Source: DASVFB01 sp963815965
GTDB lineage: Bacteria > Actinomycetota > Thermoleophilia > Gaiellales > Gaiellaceae
Assembly: GCA_963815965.1 (NCBI GenBank)
Contig: CAWFIT010000011.1
Location: 29,087 to 93,086, forward strand
DNA: 64,000 nucleotides
Direction: 5' to 3'
Both the position numbers and the translations under genes were made by a program. Within the stretch, counting starts at the first letter, position 1. Each line of letters begins with the position of its first letter. Below are positions 23,875 to 33,029 of this stretch, piece after piece. Under the pieces are notes generated by a model that saw only the letters and a program-made list of their open reading frames with translations, was not told where the DNA came from and did no database searches.

Positions 23875-24894
23875 GTGCCCGGCCCAAACGTTCCGTTCCC
23901 ACCGATGGAGGCACAGCTAGTCCGCACCCTGCCGGAAGGTGACGGCTGGCAGTACGAGCCGAAGTGGGATGGGTTTCGCGGAGTCCTCGAGAACGACGGC
24001 GGCGAGCTCGCGCTGTGGTCGCGCAACGAGCGTCCGCTGCTGCGCTACTTCCCCGAGCTGCGCCCGCTCGGCGACCTGCTGCCGCCCCACTCCGCCCTCG
24101 ACGGCGAGATCGTGATCGCGCGCGACGGAGCGCTCGACTTCGACTCGATGCAGATGCGCCTGCATCCCGCCGAGTCGCGCGTGCGCAAGCTCTCCGCCGA
24201 GATCCCGGCCCAGTTCGTCGTCTTCGACGTCCTGCTCTGGGACGGCGAGCCGGTCTGGAAGCAGCCGCTGGAGGAGCGCCGCGCGCGCGTCGAGGCGCTC
24301 GACGGATTTCGCACATCGCCGAGCACGACCGACATCGCGGATGCGCGCGCGTGGCTCGACCGCTTCGAGTCGATGGGGCTCGACGGCGTCGTCGCGAAGA
24401 AGCTCGGTGTCCCCTACCTCCCCGGCTCGCGCGACGGCGTGGTCAAGGTCAAGGAGGAGAAGACCGCCGACTGCGTCGTCGTCGGACTGCGCTGGAAGAA
24501 GGAAGGCGAGAAGATCGCAACGCTGCTGCTCGGCCTCTACCGCGACGACGGCGGGCTGGACTACGTCGGTTCGTGCGCTGTCGCGGCGCGCGCGCATGAC
24601 GAGGTCGCCGCGCAGGTGCGGCCGCTTCTGAAGGACGCGCCGGAGCGGCGCTTCTCGGAGCCGAACCGCTGGGGCACCGGCGAGCTCGAGGAGGCGGCGG
24701 TCCGGCCCGAGCTCGTCGTCGAGGTTCGCTACGACAAGGTGCAGGGGAATCGCTTCAGGCACGGGACGAAGCTGTTGCGCTTCCGGCCGGACAAGAACGC
24801 AGCGGATTGCACGTGGGAGCAGGCACGCCCGAAGCGCCGGCGCGGCGATCCTACGGTTGAGGAGCTTCTAGCCCAAGCTTCGCGAAGCGGCTGA
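23875..24894 (+). CDS. ATP-dependent DNA ligase, LigC/LigD-ligase type
   Basis: 339 residues from GTG 23875. Nucleotidyl-transfer Lys in EPKWDGFR near 27, motif III LDGEIVIA, motif IV LDGVVAKK and motif V VVKVKEEKTAD, then an OB-fold with RFRHGTKLLRFRPDK. Length fits stand-alone ligases such as mycobacterial LigC. It converges on and overlaps by 44 bp the LigD-type polymerase gene. No Ku is present in the window. Likely role: end-joining or base-excision repair. Confidence 0.92.
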   Translation: MPGPNVPFPPMEAQLVRTLPEGDGWQYEPKWDGFRGVLENDGGELALWSRNERPLLRYFPELRPLGDLLPPHSALDGEIVIARDGALDFDSMQMRLHPAESRVRKLSAEIPAQFVVFDVLLWDGEPVWKQPLEERRARVEALDGFRTSPSTTDIADARAWLDRFESMGLDGVVAKKLGVPYLPGSRDGVVKVKEEKTADCVVVGLRWKKEGEKIATLLLGLYRDDGGLDYVGSCAVAARAHDEVAAQVRPLLKDAPERRFSEPNRWGTGELEEAAVRPELVVEVRYDKVQGNRFRHGTKLLRFRPDKNAADCTWEQARPKRRRGDPTVEELLAQASRSG

Positions 24895-25754
24895 CGAGCG
24901 ACGGGCGGCGCCGCCACATCCCACGCATCGGGTCGCCGACCTCGGCGATCCGCGCGCGCATCGTTTCGACGGTGAACGCCTCCGGCTCGACGCCGGCAAC
25001 CTCGTCCCACCGAAGCGGCGCCGAGACACGCGCATCCGGCGGTGGGCCGCACCGAGTACGCGGAGGCGATCGTCCGGTCGCGTGCGTTCTGCCCGAAGTC
25101 GACGAAGACGCCCGTGCGGTCCGCGACACGCCACGTCGTGGTCGCGACGTCCTGGTCGGCGACGCGCCGCTCGACGTCCTCGGCGAGCGCCTTCGCGAAT
25201 CTCCGCACGTCGGGAAAGCGCAGCTCCGGCTTGATCGGCGCAAGGATGTGCAGACCTGTCGCCCCGGACGTCTTCGGATACGACTCGAGCCCGAGGTCGT
25301 TCATGACGTCTCTTACGACGAGCGCGATCTCGCGCACGTGCGGCCACTGGCCGTCGACCGTCGGGTCGAGGTCGATCAGCAGGTAGTCGGGGCGCTCGAT
25401 GTCGTCAATGCGGGAGTGCCACGTGTGGAGCTCGATGCAGCCGAGGTTGATCACCCAGGCGAGTGCGGCGGCGTTGTCGACCACCGCAAAGACTGTGCTG
25501 TGTCCACTTGGAAACTGCACGAACTGCTCGCCGACGTAATCCGGGTGCGGCGGGACGCGCTTCTGGTGGAAGAAGTCGCCCTCGACGCCGTTGGGGTAGC
25601 GCTTCATGTGGAACGGACGTCGCCGCAGATGCGGGAGCGCGCATGCGGCGACGTCGAGGTAGTAGCCGACGAGGTCGACTTTCGCCAGGTCGCGCTGAGG
25701 AAAAAAGACCTTGTCAGGGTTCGAAATACGCACTTCGTGGCGGCCTACCCTCAT
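24851..25754 (-). pseudogene. LigD-type polymerase/primase domain (PolDom), one-base frameshift
   Basis: From GTG/ATG 25754: ISNPDKVFFPQRD, RPFHMKRYPNGVEGDFFHQKR, a catalytic LLIDLDPT acid pair, KTSGATGLHILAPI and DFGQNARDRTIASAYSVRPT, all hallmarks of the LigD/AEP polymerase. At ~25040 the frame shifts by one base and the ending continues as DARVSAPLRWDEV...RFAKLGLEAPQP, stopping at 24851. Corrected length is ~300 residues, normal for the stand-alone domain. It adds ribonucleotides at breaks before ligation. The shift may be an assembly indel. Confidence 0.88.
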
Positions 25755-25891
25755 CGGGTTAGTCTCGCCGTTGGCTCTGGCAGCCGTTTTCTGCAGCGAA
25801 TCGAGTCTAGGAACCGGTTGAGCGGAGCGCAGGTTTTGCCGATATGCGGCATCGGTAAGAAATAGACGTCATCTAGTTGAGGAGAATCCAC

Positions 25892-26348
25892 GTGAGCAGA
25901 GAGAGCGGTTTCAGGAGATTGACGCCACTGCGGGTTGCCGCCGCCGCGATCGTGTCTGTCGGCCTGCTTGTCCCGCTGGCAGTGTTCGGAGGGACCGGCC
26001 TTGCGCAGACCGGTAGCCCCGCGCAGATTCAGTACAAGATCACGATCTGCCACCACACGCACTCGAAAAAGCACCCGACGGTGACGATCTCGATCAGCAA
26101 CAAGGCTTGGAAGGCGCACCAGCGTCACGGCGACACTCTGGGTGCGTGCCCGCGGCCCAACAAGGCCAAGCACGGGAAGAGCGGGCACAACGGAAGCCAT
26201 CCGAGCCATCCGAGCCATCCGAGCCATCCGAGCCACCCGAGCGCCCCGAGCCACCCGAGCGCCCCGAGCCATCCGAGCACCCCGAGCCAGGGGCAGAACG
26301 GAAGCCAGGGGTAACCCCGGCAACCCGGGCAAGGGCCACGGCAAGTAA
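25892..26348 (+). CDS. Secreted His-Pro-Ser repeat protein, probable one-base frameshift at the 3' end
   Basis: GTG 25892 follows GAGGAG. A Sec signal (VAAAAIVSVGLLVPLAVFG) ends near residue 30. The mature domain has KITICHHTHSKKHPTVTISIS, with a Cys-His-His cluster that could bind metal, and a second Cys before a tail of HPS/APS triplets. As printed it stops at 26314; dropping one G from the run at 26308-26311 continues NPGNPGKGHGK to 26348, a more natural basic Gly-rich end. Extracellular, perhaps wall-associated. Function unknown. Confidence 0.65.
26195..26285 (+). repeat. 9-bp minisatellite encoding HPS/APS triplets
   Basis: About ten head-to-tail variants of AGCCATCCG and AGCGCCCCG. Copy number could change by slippage and lengthen or shorten the protein tail in frame. 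Confidence 0.85.
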
Positions 26349-26372
26349 GTCAACGCACCACGTGAAGTACCT

Positions 26373-26397
26373 GAGAGCCCCGCATCGCGGGGCTCTC
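26373..26397. terminator. Rho-independent terminator between convergent genes
   Basis: GAGAGCCCCGC / GCGGGGCTCTC around a short ATC loop, followed by CTTTTA on the plus strand. It ends the His-Pro-Ser gene and probably the convergent O-antigen ligase transcript. Confidence 0.85.
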
Positions 26398-26403
26398 GTG
26401 CTT

Positions 26404-27940
26404 TTACGGCCCGGACGCTCCGAGCCCGGACACGAACTGGGCGACCAGCGCAAACAACGCGAGGCCGAGCGTCAAAGCGAGGGCGCGCGCCACGCGACCG
26501 CGCGGAAAGGAGCCGCGTCCCAGCGTCCTCGCGGTTGAAAACGACGAGCGCCGACCCGCAGACGAGGCCGGCAAGAGTCACCACGGGCATCTCCCAGTCC
26601 CAGTCGAGCGCGGCATGCGACAAGAACGCGACGTAGGCACCCGTTGCAGCCGAGGCGAGAGGATGCCAACGGACACGAAGCGCTGTCACCAGCGGCAGCC
26701 CGAGCAGCGCAACGAGTAGCGCGAGCCCGATCGGGCCTAGCTCTGCCAGCGTCTCGAGATACAGGTTGTGTGCGTCGAGGGCGCCACCCGCGATCGCCTG
26801 GTTGCCATGGCGCTGCCAGTAGTCGCCGAAGGTCCCGGCTCCCGAGCCGAGCCATGGGTGAGCCGCATACTCGTGCCAGGCAACGTGCCAATACGCGGGG
26901 CGGTAGCCGGTGGTGAAGAACGGCCCTCCCCATCGGATCGTGAAGAAGGCGACGCCGACAAGCGCTGCGAGCGCGCTCCCGACGACAAACCCGCGCGAGC
27001 GCCAGGGAAGTCGACCAACCCACGATCCCGCCTTCTCGACGAACGCAAGAGCAAGCGCGAGCGCCACGCCGCCGAGGACGATCCACAGCGCGAGAAGGCG
27101 GCCCTGCCGCGCCGCCTCCCCGCCGATGGTCGCCGGATCATCGAGTCGCGAGTGAGCCGCTGCAGCAGCGACGGCGGCGGCGACCGGAGCAAAAACGATT
27201 AGTGCTCCGGCGAGTTGCCGGCGGTTGCGATCGATGGCGACCATCACCGCGAGGCCGAGCCCAACGGCCAACGCGCTCGCGCGACTGGATGTGAGGTAGA
27301 GGGCAGCGACGAGGGGAGCGATCGCCACGGCCGCAATCACGCGGACCGCCGCACGCGGCGCGCGAACCGCAAACGCAATCGACAGGATCGCCCCGAGTCC
27401 GGTGAAGATTCCCAGGGCGTTGGCATATCCGAGCGGCCTGAAAAGAAGGTTCTCCTGGAAACCTCCGCGAAGCCCCGGCTCGAACAGGTACCGGACGAGC
27501 GCGTAGGTAACAACGACGACGATGGCCGCCCAGACGGCCGTCAAAAGGTCGTCTCCTGAACGGCGCGTCGCGAGAAGAAGAACCGCGACGACAGCGGCGA
27601 GATACAGAAGGTCGCGCCGCGCGTCAAGAACCGACTCAGTGTGATTGACCGACCACGCGGTCGAGAGGGCGGTCCAGGCGAGGAGCCCGGCGAGCAGTCC
27701 AATCCATATGCGTTCAGGCCAGTTCAACTCGACGCGCGCGGCAAGCAGGAGCACGAGCGCCGCCACCCAGAGCAGTGCGACCGAAGCCGTCGTCCACGCG
27801 CGGGGGAAGAAGCCGCCGTTCTCGAGGGCCAGGCCGACAAGCACAACGAACACGACGACGCTCGGAAGCGCATCGCGCCGAAGCTCCGCGTTGCGGACGA
27901 TCTCGCGGCCACGTACGAGATTGCTTGCCGACGACGTCAT
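26404..27940 (-). CDS. O-antigen ligase (WaaL/RfaL-like) family membrane protein, C-terminal frameshift
   Basis: About 510 residues with ten or more TM helices. The large outside loop has the family pattern: RPAYWHVAWHEYAAHPWLGSG, GTFGDYW and DAHNLYLETLAELGPIGL, where the His and Arg residues catalyse glycan transfer in relatives. As printed the frame leaves the last TM helix; deleting one base near 26538-26541 gives a sensible end (LTLGLALFALVAQFVSGLG) stopping at 26404. No glycosyltransferase is adjacent, so the polymer (polysaccharide, teichuronic-like or glycoprotein glycan) is unknown. The open frame running on to 25751 is spurious. Confidence 0.87.
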
Positions 27941-28071
27941 CGACGAAAGGACGCGCCGCTCACGCGAGGAAGGCTAGACCTCGAAGGCGGACGATCCCGT
28001 CGGAATGTCGCGCTTTGGACGCCGGAAAACGGCGCGAGGGAATGGGTTACCCTGTACGCGCAAAACGTCCT

Positions 28072-28162
28072 GGAGAAGTGGCCGAGTGGCTGAAGGCAGC
28101 GCCCTGCTAAGGCGTTAAGGGGGTTCATACCTCCTTCGAGGGTTCGAATCCCTCCTTCTCCG
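28072..28162 (+). tRNA. tRNA-Ser(GCU)
   Basis: A 91-nt class II tRNA. Acceptor GGAGAAG/CTTCTCC, anticodon GCT in the TGCTAA loop, variable arm with GGGGGTTCATACCTCC, T arm GAGGG-TTCGAAT-CCCTC and discriminator G. Confidence 0.95.
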
Positions 28163-28188
28163 CCTCTGACCCCGCCGCGGGTCGGTCG

Positions 28189-28277
28189 GGAGGGGTGGCA
28201 GAGCGGTCGAATGCGGCGGTCTCGAAAACCGTTTCGGGCCGTTAGGTCCGACGAGGGTTCAAATCCCTCCCCCTCCG
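28189..28277 (+). tRNA. tRNA-Ser(CGA)
   Basis: An 89-nt class II tRNA. Acceptor GGAGGGG/CCCCTCC, anticodon CGA, variable arm TTTCGGGCCGTTAGGTCCGAC and T arm GAGGG-TTCAAAT-CCCTC. A stem-loop follows at 28286-28318. Three partial copies of its 3' end lie downstream, so it is a repeatedly used integration target. Confidence 0.95.
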
Positions 28278-28281
28278 CTCA
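28219..28281 (+). repeat. attL: 3' part of tRNA-Ser(CGA), copy 0
   Basis: 63 bp, from the anticodon loop to four bases past the tRNA, repeated without a mismatch at 33256-33318. Confidence 0.9.
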
Positions 28282-28285
28282 CTGA

Positions 28286-28318
28286 GCCGAATCCCGCTCC
28301 CTGAGCGGGATCGTCGGC
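28286..28318. terminator. Stem-loop after tRNA-Ser(CGA)
   Basis: GCCGA and TCCCGCT pair with AGCGGGA and TCGGC across a CCCTG loop. A related hairpin follows the next att copy at 33323-33357, so the hairpin belongs to the duplicated junction. Confidence 0.6.
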
Positions 28319-28774
28319 CGGTCCGATCAATCACGCCGGACGACGGTTCGCGCCAGTGGCCGGCGCACCGGCGCGAGCGGACCATCGCGCGGCCTATCGC
28401 GCAGCAAGGGTCATCGGACTTGCTCTGTGGGCGCTGTCAGAGCTAGTGATGTGTCGCCTCAAAGTAAACCGCCGAACCGAGCGGCGCAGTCGTGCCGTTT
28501 GCTCGCGACGATTCCAGGGTGCGCGCGGCTTCTTGGGAGGTTTCGAGGCTTGGCGCCCGCCCTCGCCTCTCCGATCAAGCTGACCGCGAAGAAATGCCGC
28601 AGCCTAAGAGGCCAATGCGCCTAGCCACACTCGCCTCGCTTGCGTGGCCCTCTCCCCAATGCGGCCACCGAGCTGAAGCATCGGACAAGCAATTAGCCCA
28701 GAGCCACGCGCCTCCTTCGGATCGGTTAGTAGCCGATTCGAGAGACGCGCGGCTCTGGGGAGCGAGTGGCACCG

Positions 28775-28957
28775 TCATGCGCGTGCAGGTGCGCGTCGAC
28801 GGGAATGCACACGAGAGAACACAGACCGCGCGTAGGGCATCAACCGCGCAAACGGGTTCCTCCGGTGCCGCGCAGGTGGGCGTTGGTAGTCCGCCCGCAG
28901 CTGCGCCATCCGTTCTCGATGACACTGACGGTAGAAGTCAGGATTGTTCGGATACAA
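28775..28957 (-). CDS. Small basic protein (60 aa)
   Basis: A TTG at 28957 lies eight bases behind a strong AGGAGGT. The product begins LYPNNPDFYRQCHRERMAQL and is Arg-rich throughout, with a helical first half. Nucleic-acid binding is possible from charge alone. It lies in the islet; no family recognised. Confidence 0.4.
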   Translation of the reverse strand: MYPNNPDFYRQCHRERMAQLRADYQRPPARHRRNPFARLMPYARSVFSRVHSRRRAPARA

Positions 28958-29220
28958 GCTTCTCACCTCCTCTCGCCTCTTGGTCTCGACTGGGAATCGC
29001 CCGAATCGAGTCCCGGCAAAGAGGAGGGACGATGCGCAGTCGCCCCAAATAGAGATGGCTACCGCGGGCCCTATATTTCTAAGGGCTTATTGCTTCCGCG
29101 TAAGCGCGGATCAACTGTCACTCCAAGTCGGAATCGATTCGGGCTATACCGCATTACCGAGTTCCACTTGCGTCCTCCTTTCGGGCTACGAACTGCAGTC
29201 TTGGCTCAGAAACGACGAAA

Positions 29221-29238
29221 GCGACCCGTCTGGGTCGC
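29221..29238 (-). terminator. Terminator of the small-gene pair
   Basis: On the minus strand GCGACCC-AGAC-GGGTCGC is followed by TTTCGTCGTTT. It sits about 30 bp after the stop of the 41-residue frame. Confidence 0.6.
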
Positions 29239-29267
29239 CCTCGCTGGACTTCGCTTGACGCTGTCGG

Positions 29268-29393
29268 CTAGCCGGAGCGCCTCCAGGCGAGGGCTTCGCG
29301 AGGGTTGAATCCGCCGTTACGCCACTCCGCGTGCACGGCCACGAAGGCCGAGGCGAAGACGGCGCTACGACGATGTGTACTGAGTTCGATCAC
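29268..29393 (-). CDS. 41-residue protein, coupled small frame
   Basis: GTG 29393 is preceded by AAAGGAGG at nine bases and overlaps the stop of the frame above (GTGA). It encodes a hydrophobic middle (AVFASAFVAVHAEW) and a basic end (ALAWRRSG). A hairpin terminator follows. Ribosome site, coupling and terminator together argue for expression; function unknown. Confidence 0.4.
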   Translation of the reverse strand: MIELSTHRRSAVFASAFVAVHAEWRNGGFNPREALAWRRSG

Positions 29394-29494
29394 GTTGTCT
29401 TCGCCTCCTTTCCAGAAAATAGAAGCCGAGAGAATACACGGTCAAATCCATAGGCGCAAGCGAATATCGTCGGGGATTTCCCTTGATTCGGCAC
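29390..29494 (-). CDS. 34-residue frame upstream of the 41-residue protein
   Basis: GTG 29494 sits seven bases behind AGGAGG. The peptide (VPNQGKSPTIFACAYGFDRV onward) ends KEAKTT with its TGA overlapping the next GTG. It may be a leader or a genuine small protein. Weakly supported beyond the ribosome site. Confidence 0.3.
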   Translation of the reverse strand: MPNQGKSPTIFACAYGFDRVFSRLLFSGKEAKTT

Positions 29495-29646
29495 CCGCAT
29501 CCTCCTGACCGATGGTCGCGAATCGGCTGTCACCATGAAGCGGTCGCGGCCGTTCTACGGACGGGCCGCCCGGCTGCTCTATGGCGCTCCTGCCCGAGAC
29601 CGCACTCCTGCCGGGACGCGCCATCAAAATCAGCACTAAGGATCGG

Positions 29647-30135
29647 TCATGTGTGGTCGCGTGCAAGGGTCGCCTGAAGCCGATCGAGGAAGGGAACCTG
29701 CGCTGCCTTCAGCCTTCGGCGTGCCTCGTCGAGATCGAACCATTCGACGCGGTCGATCTCGGGGAATGTCTGGACGATGCCTGAATGCGGTGGCCACTCC
29801 ATTTCGTAGGTGTTGCTCACGGCGGTCGATGAGTCGAGGTCTCCCTGAACTGCCCACCCCAGCACGAGCTTGCCCGACTTCTGGGTGATCTGTCCAAGAT
29901 CGGTGAGCGGGTGGTTGGGGGCTTCGTGTCCGGTTTCTTCCGCGAACTCTCGCCGAGCCACCGCTACGAACTCCTCACCGGGCTCAACCTCGCCCTTGGG
30001 AATCGTCCAGTGGCCCATGTCCTTCTTGACCCAGAAAGGTCCGCCCTGATGGGCCAGGAGCACCTCCAGGCGGCCCTTCCGGCTGCGCCAGAGCAGGATG
30101 CCGGCACTCGTGCGCCCCGATTTGTCGGTCGTCAC
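29647..30135 (-). CDS. NUDIX hydrolase
   Basis: 162 residues from GTG 30135, behind GAGGAGG. The NUDIX box is complete: GEVEPGEEFVAVARREFAEE followed by TG (G-x5-E-x7-REx-EE-xG). The N-terminal strand SAGILLWRSRKGRLEVLL and IPKGE match the diadenosine-polyphosphate/MutT group. It follows SixA by 31 bp. In mycobacterial MutT1 a NUDIX domain is fused to a histidine phosphatase of this kind, so the pair may together hydrolyse 8-oxo-dGTP or Ap4A-type nucleotides. Confidence 0.92.
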   Translation of the reverse strand: MTTDKSGRTSAGILLWRSRKGRLEVLLAHQGGPFWVKKDMGHWTIPKGEVEPGEEFVAVARREFAEETGHEAPNHPLTDLGQITQKSGKLVLGWAVQGDLDSSTAVSNTYEMEWPPHSGIVQTFPEIDRVEWFDLDEARRRLKAAQVPFLDRLQATLARDHT

Positions 30136-30166
30136 ACGTACCTCCTCGCCCGTGTGTCGTTGGAGC

Positions 30167-30676
30167 TCAGTCCAGCTGCCTGGGTACAACGTAATCGACG
30201 AGCTCTGCCTCGCCGGGGCGTAGAGCGGTCCAGCTGTCGATGTGGACGGCGAGCGTCGCAAGCGCACCGGTCGGGAACTTCTCCTCGAGCCGGGGCAGGT
30301 CAGCCCCCCGCGAAGCGAGGACAAGCGCGAGGTTGTGTAGGCCCGGGTTGTGACCGATGAGCATTGCCGAACTGACGGACTCGGGAAGAGCCTGGAGTCG
30401 TTCGAGCAGTTCGTGTTCCGAGGCGGCGTAGAGCTGCGGCACGAGCTCGACCGAGCAGCGCTTGGCGAGCGAAGGCTCGATCGCGTCGAGCGTTTGGCGG
30501 GTGCGAAGTGAGGGCGAGCAGAGGACGAGCGCGGGACGGATCCTCTTACGACGAATGTACCTAGCGATGCTCCTCGAGGCGCGTTCGCCTCGCGGCGCGA
30601 GCGGGCGGTCGATGTCAGCAAGTGTCGAATCCGACCAGCTCGACTTCCCATGGCGTAGCAGGATGATGGTTCGCAC
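30167..30676 (-). CDS. sixA: SixA-type histidine phosphatase
   Basis: 169 residues from GTG 30676. The catalytic RHGKSSW begins at residue 9, the second Arg/His set is LCSPSLRTRQTLD and LIGHNPGLHNLAL near 110, and a phosphate-binding Arg lies in DIDRPLAPRGERA. This is the short SixA/phosphoglycerate-mutase-like fold. In E. coli SixA acts on phospho-His proteins; in actinobacteria its neighbour is often NUDIX, as here, suggesting a MutT1-like split pair. Confidence 0.9.
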   Translation of the reverse strand: MRTIILLRHGKSSWSDSTLADIDRPLAPRGERASRSIARYIRRKRIRPALVLCSPSLRTRQTLDAIEPSLAKRCSVELVPQLYAASEHELLERLQALPESVSSAMLIGHNPGLHNLALVLASRGADLPRLEEKFPTGALATLAVHIDSWTALRPGEAELVDYVVPRQLD

Positions 30677-30824
30677 CGGGTGACCGTGCCTGCAGCGACT
30701 GTTGGCGTCAAGCAGCCCGTGCCAGGGCCGCCACCGGACGAGGACTCGAGCTCCGCTGGCCGGGGAGCCGTGGGGTGCGCAAACCCGCGAACGGGAGAGC
30801 AAACTAGCCTCAGGCCCATCGCAC

Positions 30825-30890
30825 GAACGCGAGCGACTGGCCGCGCTTATTGCCCGCGGCGTGCTCACTGACGAGGAGTTCGCGTGCTAA
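30825..30890 (+). pseudogene. SHOCT-domain scrap
   Basis: The plus strand ends a frame with RLAALIARGVLTDEEFAC, the core pattern of SHOCT oligomerisation tails (LxxLxxxGxLTdEEF), then stops before the usual K/LL ending. Upstream sequence gives no matching protein. 30891-31169 holds nothing else. Confidence 0.4.
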
Positions 30891-31169
30891 GGCACGCGTG
30901 CTTGGTGCGGATTTCCAGTGAGGAGTATCCTCCTCGCGCACGCCCCACGCATTCCTCTCGAACGAAACTCTCGTGCTATTGAAATAGGGGTGCGCAGTTG
31001 AGGACACCGACGTCGCCACGAGGGCGTAGAACTGCGCCACTCAAGCATTCGCTGGTTCCATTCGGCCCATCGCGAGTCGGGCGGTCGTCGTTGCGCAACG
31101 GCCGTGGGCCAGGCGAGTGATGCCAACAGAAATGCGCGCACACCGTCACCACACGCCGCTACAGCGGGA

Positions 31170-32869
31170 TCATTGCGCATCCTGTTGTAGCGATCGAAGC
31201 GCAAGGTCGATTGCCTCGTCCTCGGTCAGGGAGAGCCCTTCGCGCCACGCTAGATCGAAGGCGTCTTCGCCGAGCCGTTTTTTCGTCGTGGCCAGCGTGT
31301 GCTCGTAGTCCGTGGGATCCCAGCGAGCCATTCCGAGTTCGCTGAGCAGTCGGTCGGATGCCGCGAGGATGCGTGCAGCCGTGCGGGGCCGCTCCGCTAG
31401 AGCAGCGGCCTCCTGGAGCATCTCGGGCCAGGCCAACCGCTGGCCGAGGTCTCGAAGAAGGCTCATGGCTTGCCGGAGATGCTTCTTCCCACCGGCGACA
31501 TCGCCACAGCGACGCGCACACTCGCCGATCATCCCGACGGCTTCGGCTGCGTCGATTGCCCATCCTGATTTCTCAGCTAGGGGCAGTGCTTCTTCGAACA
31601 GGTCGCGTGCCGCCGTGAAGTTGCCTGCAGCGAACTCGACGAGCGCCCGCGCGTAGACGGCGTGGGCGATACCGCCGAGGTGACCGAGCACGCGGCGCCT
31701 GGCGAGGGCATCGTCGGCAAGCCGCCGCGCCTCGGAGAAGTCGCGGAGATCGGCCACCATTTGGGCGAGGTCAGCGAGCGTCGCAGCGGCCAATCGCTCC
31801 TCGCCCAGGCCGTCCAGTAGCGGCACGAGGTCGTACTTCATTTGCATGCTCCGCTGCGGATCGCCGAAGAAGCGGGTGATCTCGCTCACCTCGATCAAGC
31901 CGCGAGCCGCCTCTGCCGCCGGAACGCGTTCGGCCGCCTCGGCGGCCCGCTCGGCCCAATGCAAGCTCTCGCGCGTGTATCCGCGTGAGACCCAGAAGAA
32001 CCCGAGGGCCGAGACGAGCTTGAGGACGAATCTCGGCTCCGAATGCTCGACTGCCCAGTCGAGGACGCTGCGACAATTGTCGAGTTCGGCGTCGATCGTC
32101 GCCGTGGCGACGGCGTCACCCTCCCTGACCGGATCCCAAAGCGGCTCGGCGAGGCGAACACACCACTCGGCGAGCGCGCGTCGTATCGCGTCGCGATTCG
32201 CCAACTGCTCGAGCCGCTCCGCCGCGAACTCGCGAATCGTCTCGAGCATCCAGAAGCGGTCGCCGCGTCTGCGCAGCAGGCTCTTGTCGAGCAACGACGC
32301 CAGCGTCTCGGGGTCCCCGTCGCAAACCGCTTCCGCAGCCTCGACGGTGCAGCCACCCGTGAACACGGCCAAGCGCGCGAACAGCGTCTGCTCCTCGGCC
32401 GTCAGCAGGTCGTAGGACCACTGGATGGTCGCGCGCAACGTCTGCTGACGCGGGTCGACGTCCCGCCCGCCTTTAAGCAAGTCGAGGCGCTGCCCGAGTC
32501 GCGCCAGAAGCTGCTCCGGCGAGAACAGCTTCGTGCGCGCGGCGGCCAGCTCCAGCGCCAGCGGCAGATCGTCCAGATGGGCGCAGAGCTCGGCGGCCGC
32601 ACCGTTCGCGCCGGGGTCGACGCCGAGTGCGCGCACGCGCTGCTTGAACAGGTCGACTGCGTCGGAGCGTTCGAGCGGCGGCACGGGCCACTCGTGCTCA
32701 GCGGCCCGACCTCGTAACCCTGGTAGCGGGAGAAGGCCCCGCGTAGCAATCGGTGATGCTCGCGTAGAACTTGCGCGTAGCGCTCTGCGCCGAGTTCGGC
32801 GAGCAGCCGCGTCGACCCTTCAATGTCGCTGAAGAAGAAACTGACGGTGCCGCGAGGCTGCTCTGCCAT
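31170..32869 (-). pseudogene. Adenylate cyclase/NB-ARC/TPR regulator with internal deletions
   Basis: ATG 32869 starts a class III cyclase domain (TVSFFFSDIEGSTRLLAELG, metal Asp in SDIEGS). After SRYQGYEVG, near 32715, about 30 codons appear missing, a short cyclase piece (AEHEWP) follows in another frame, and it then jumps to VPPLERSDAVDLF, which belongs after the ATPase core. From there a 500-residue helical/TPR part runs intact to 31170 (LDDLPLALELAAART; LAVFTGGCTVEAAEAV; LLDKSLLRR; TPR-like AARDLFEEALPLAEKSG). Walker A and most of the cyclase are gone. Family members are ~1000 residues. A deletion relic, though the TPR part could still be made. Confidence 0.85.
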
Positions 32870-32918
32870 ACCGCCGCAAGCGTAAGACGACAACACCGCT
32901 CTGCCTAGAGGAATCCGC

Positions 32919-33029
32919 GCCTCCATCACGATCACCCTCGACCGCTACGGCCCCCTTCTACTCGGCCACAAACATCAAGCCGCCAACCTGCTCGAACCTG
33001 GCGGCAAACACACGCGCCACCGACTGAAC
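32919..33029 (+). pseudogene. Tyrosine integrase C-terminal remnant
   Basis: The plus strand reads ASITITLDRYGPLLLGHKHQ then AANLLEPGGKHTRHRLN. ITITLDRYG is the nucleophile region and nearly matches the integrase at 18170-18616 (ASITITLDRYGHLLPG). Everything upstream of it is lost, replaced by the regulator gene's 5' flank. It lies 227 bp from the right att repeat. Confidence 0.75.

Noticed and set aside
25751..26403. C-terminal extension of the O-antigen ligase over the His-Pro-Ser gene
   Set aside because: It follows a frameshift and crosses a terminator; the repetitive Arg/Met/Ala sequence is antisense of the minisatellite.
28492..29052. 186-residue plus-strand frame in the islet
   Set aside because: No ribosome site, no domain pattern, and composition unlike neighbouring genes.
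32402..32714. Continuation of the cyclase frame after SRYQGYEVG
   Set aside because: Frame turns to Ser/Arg noise; the true sequence is in the other frame after deletions.
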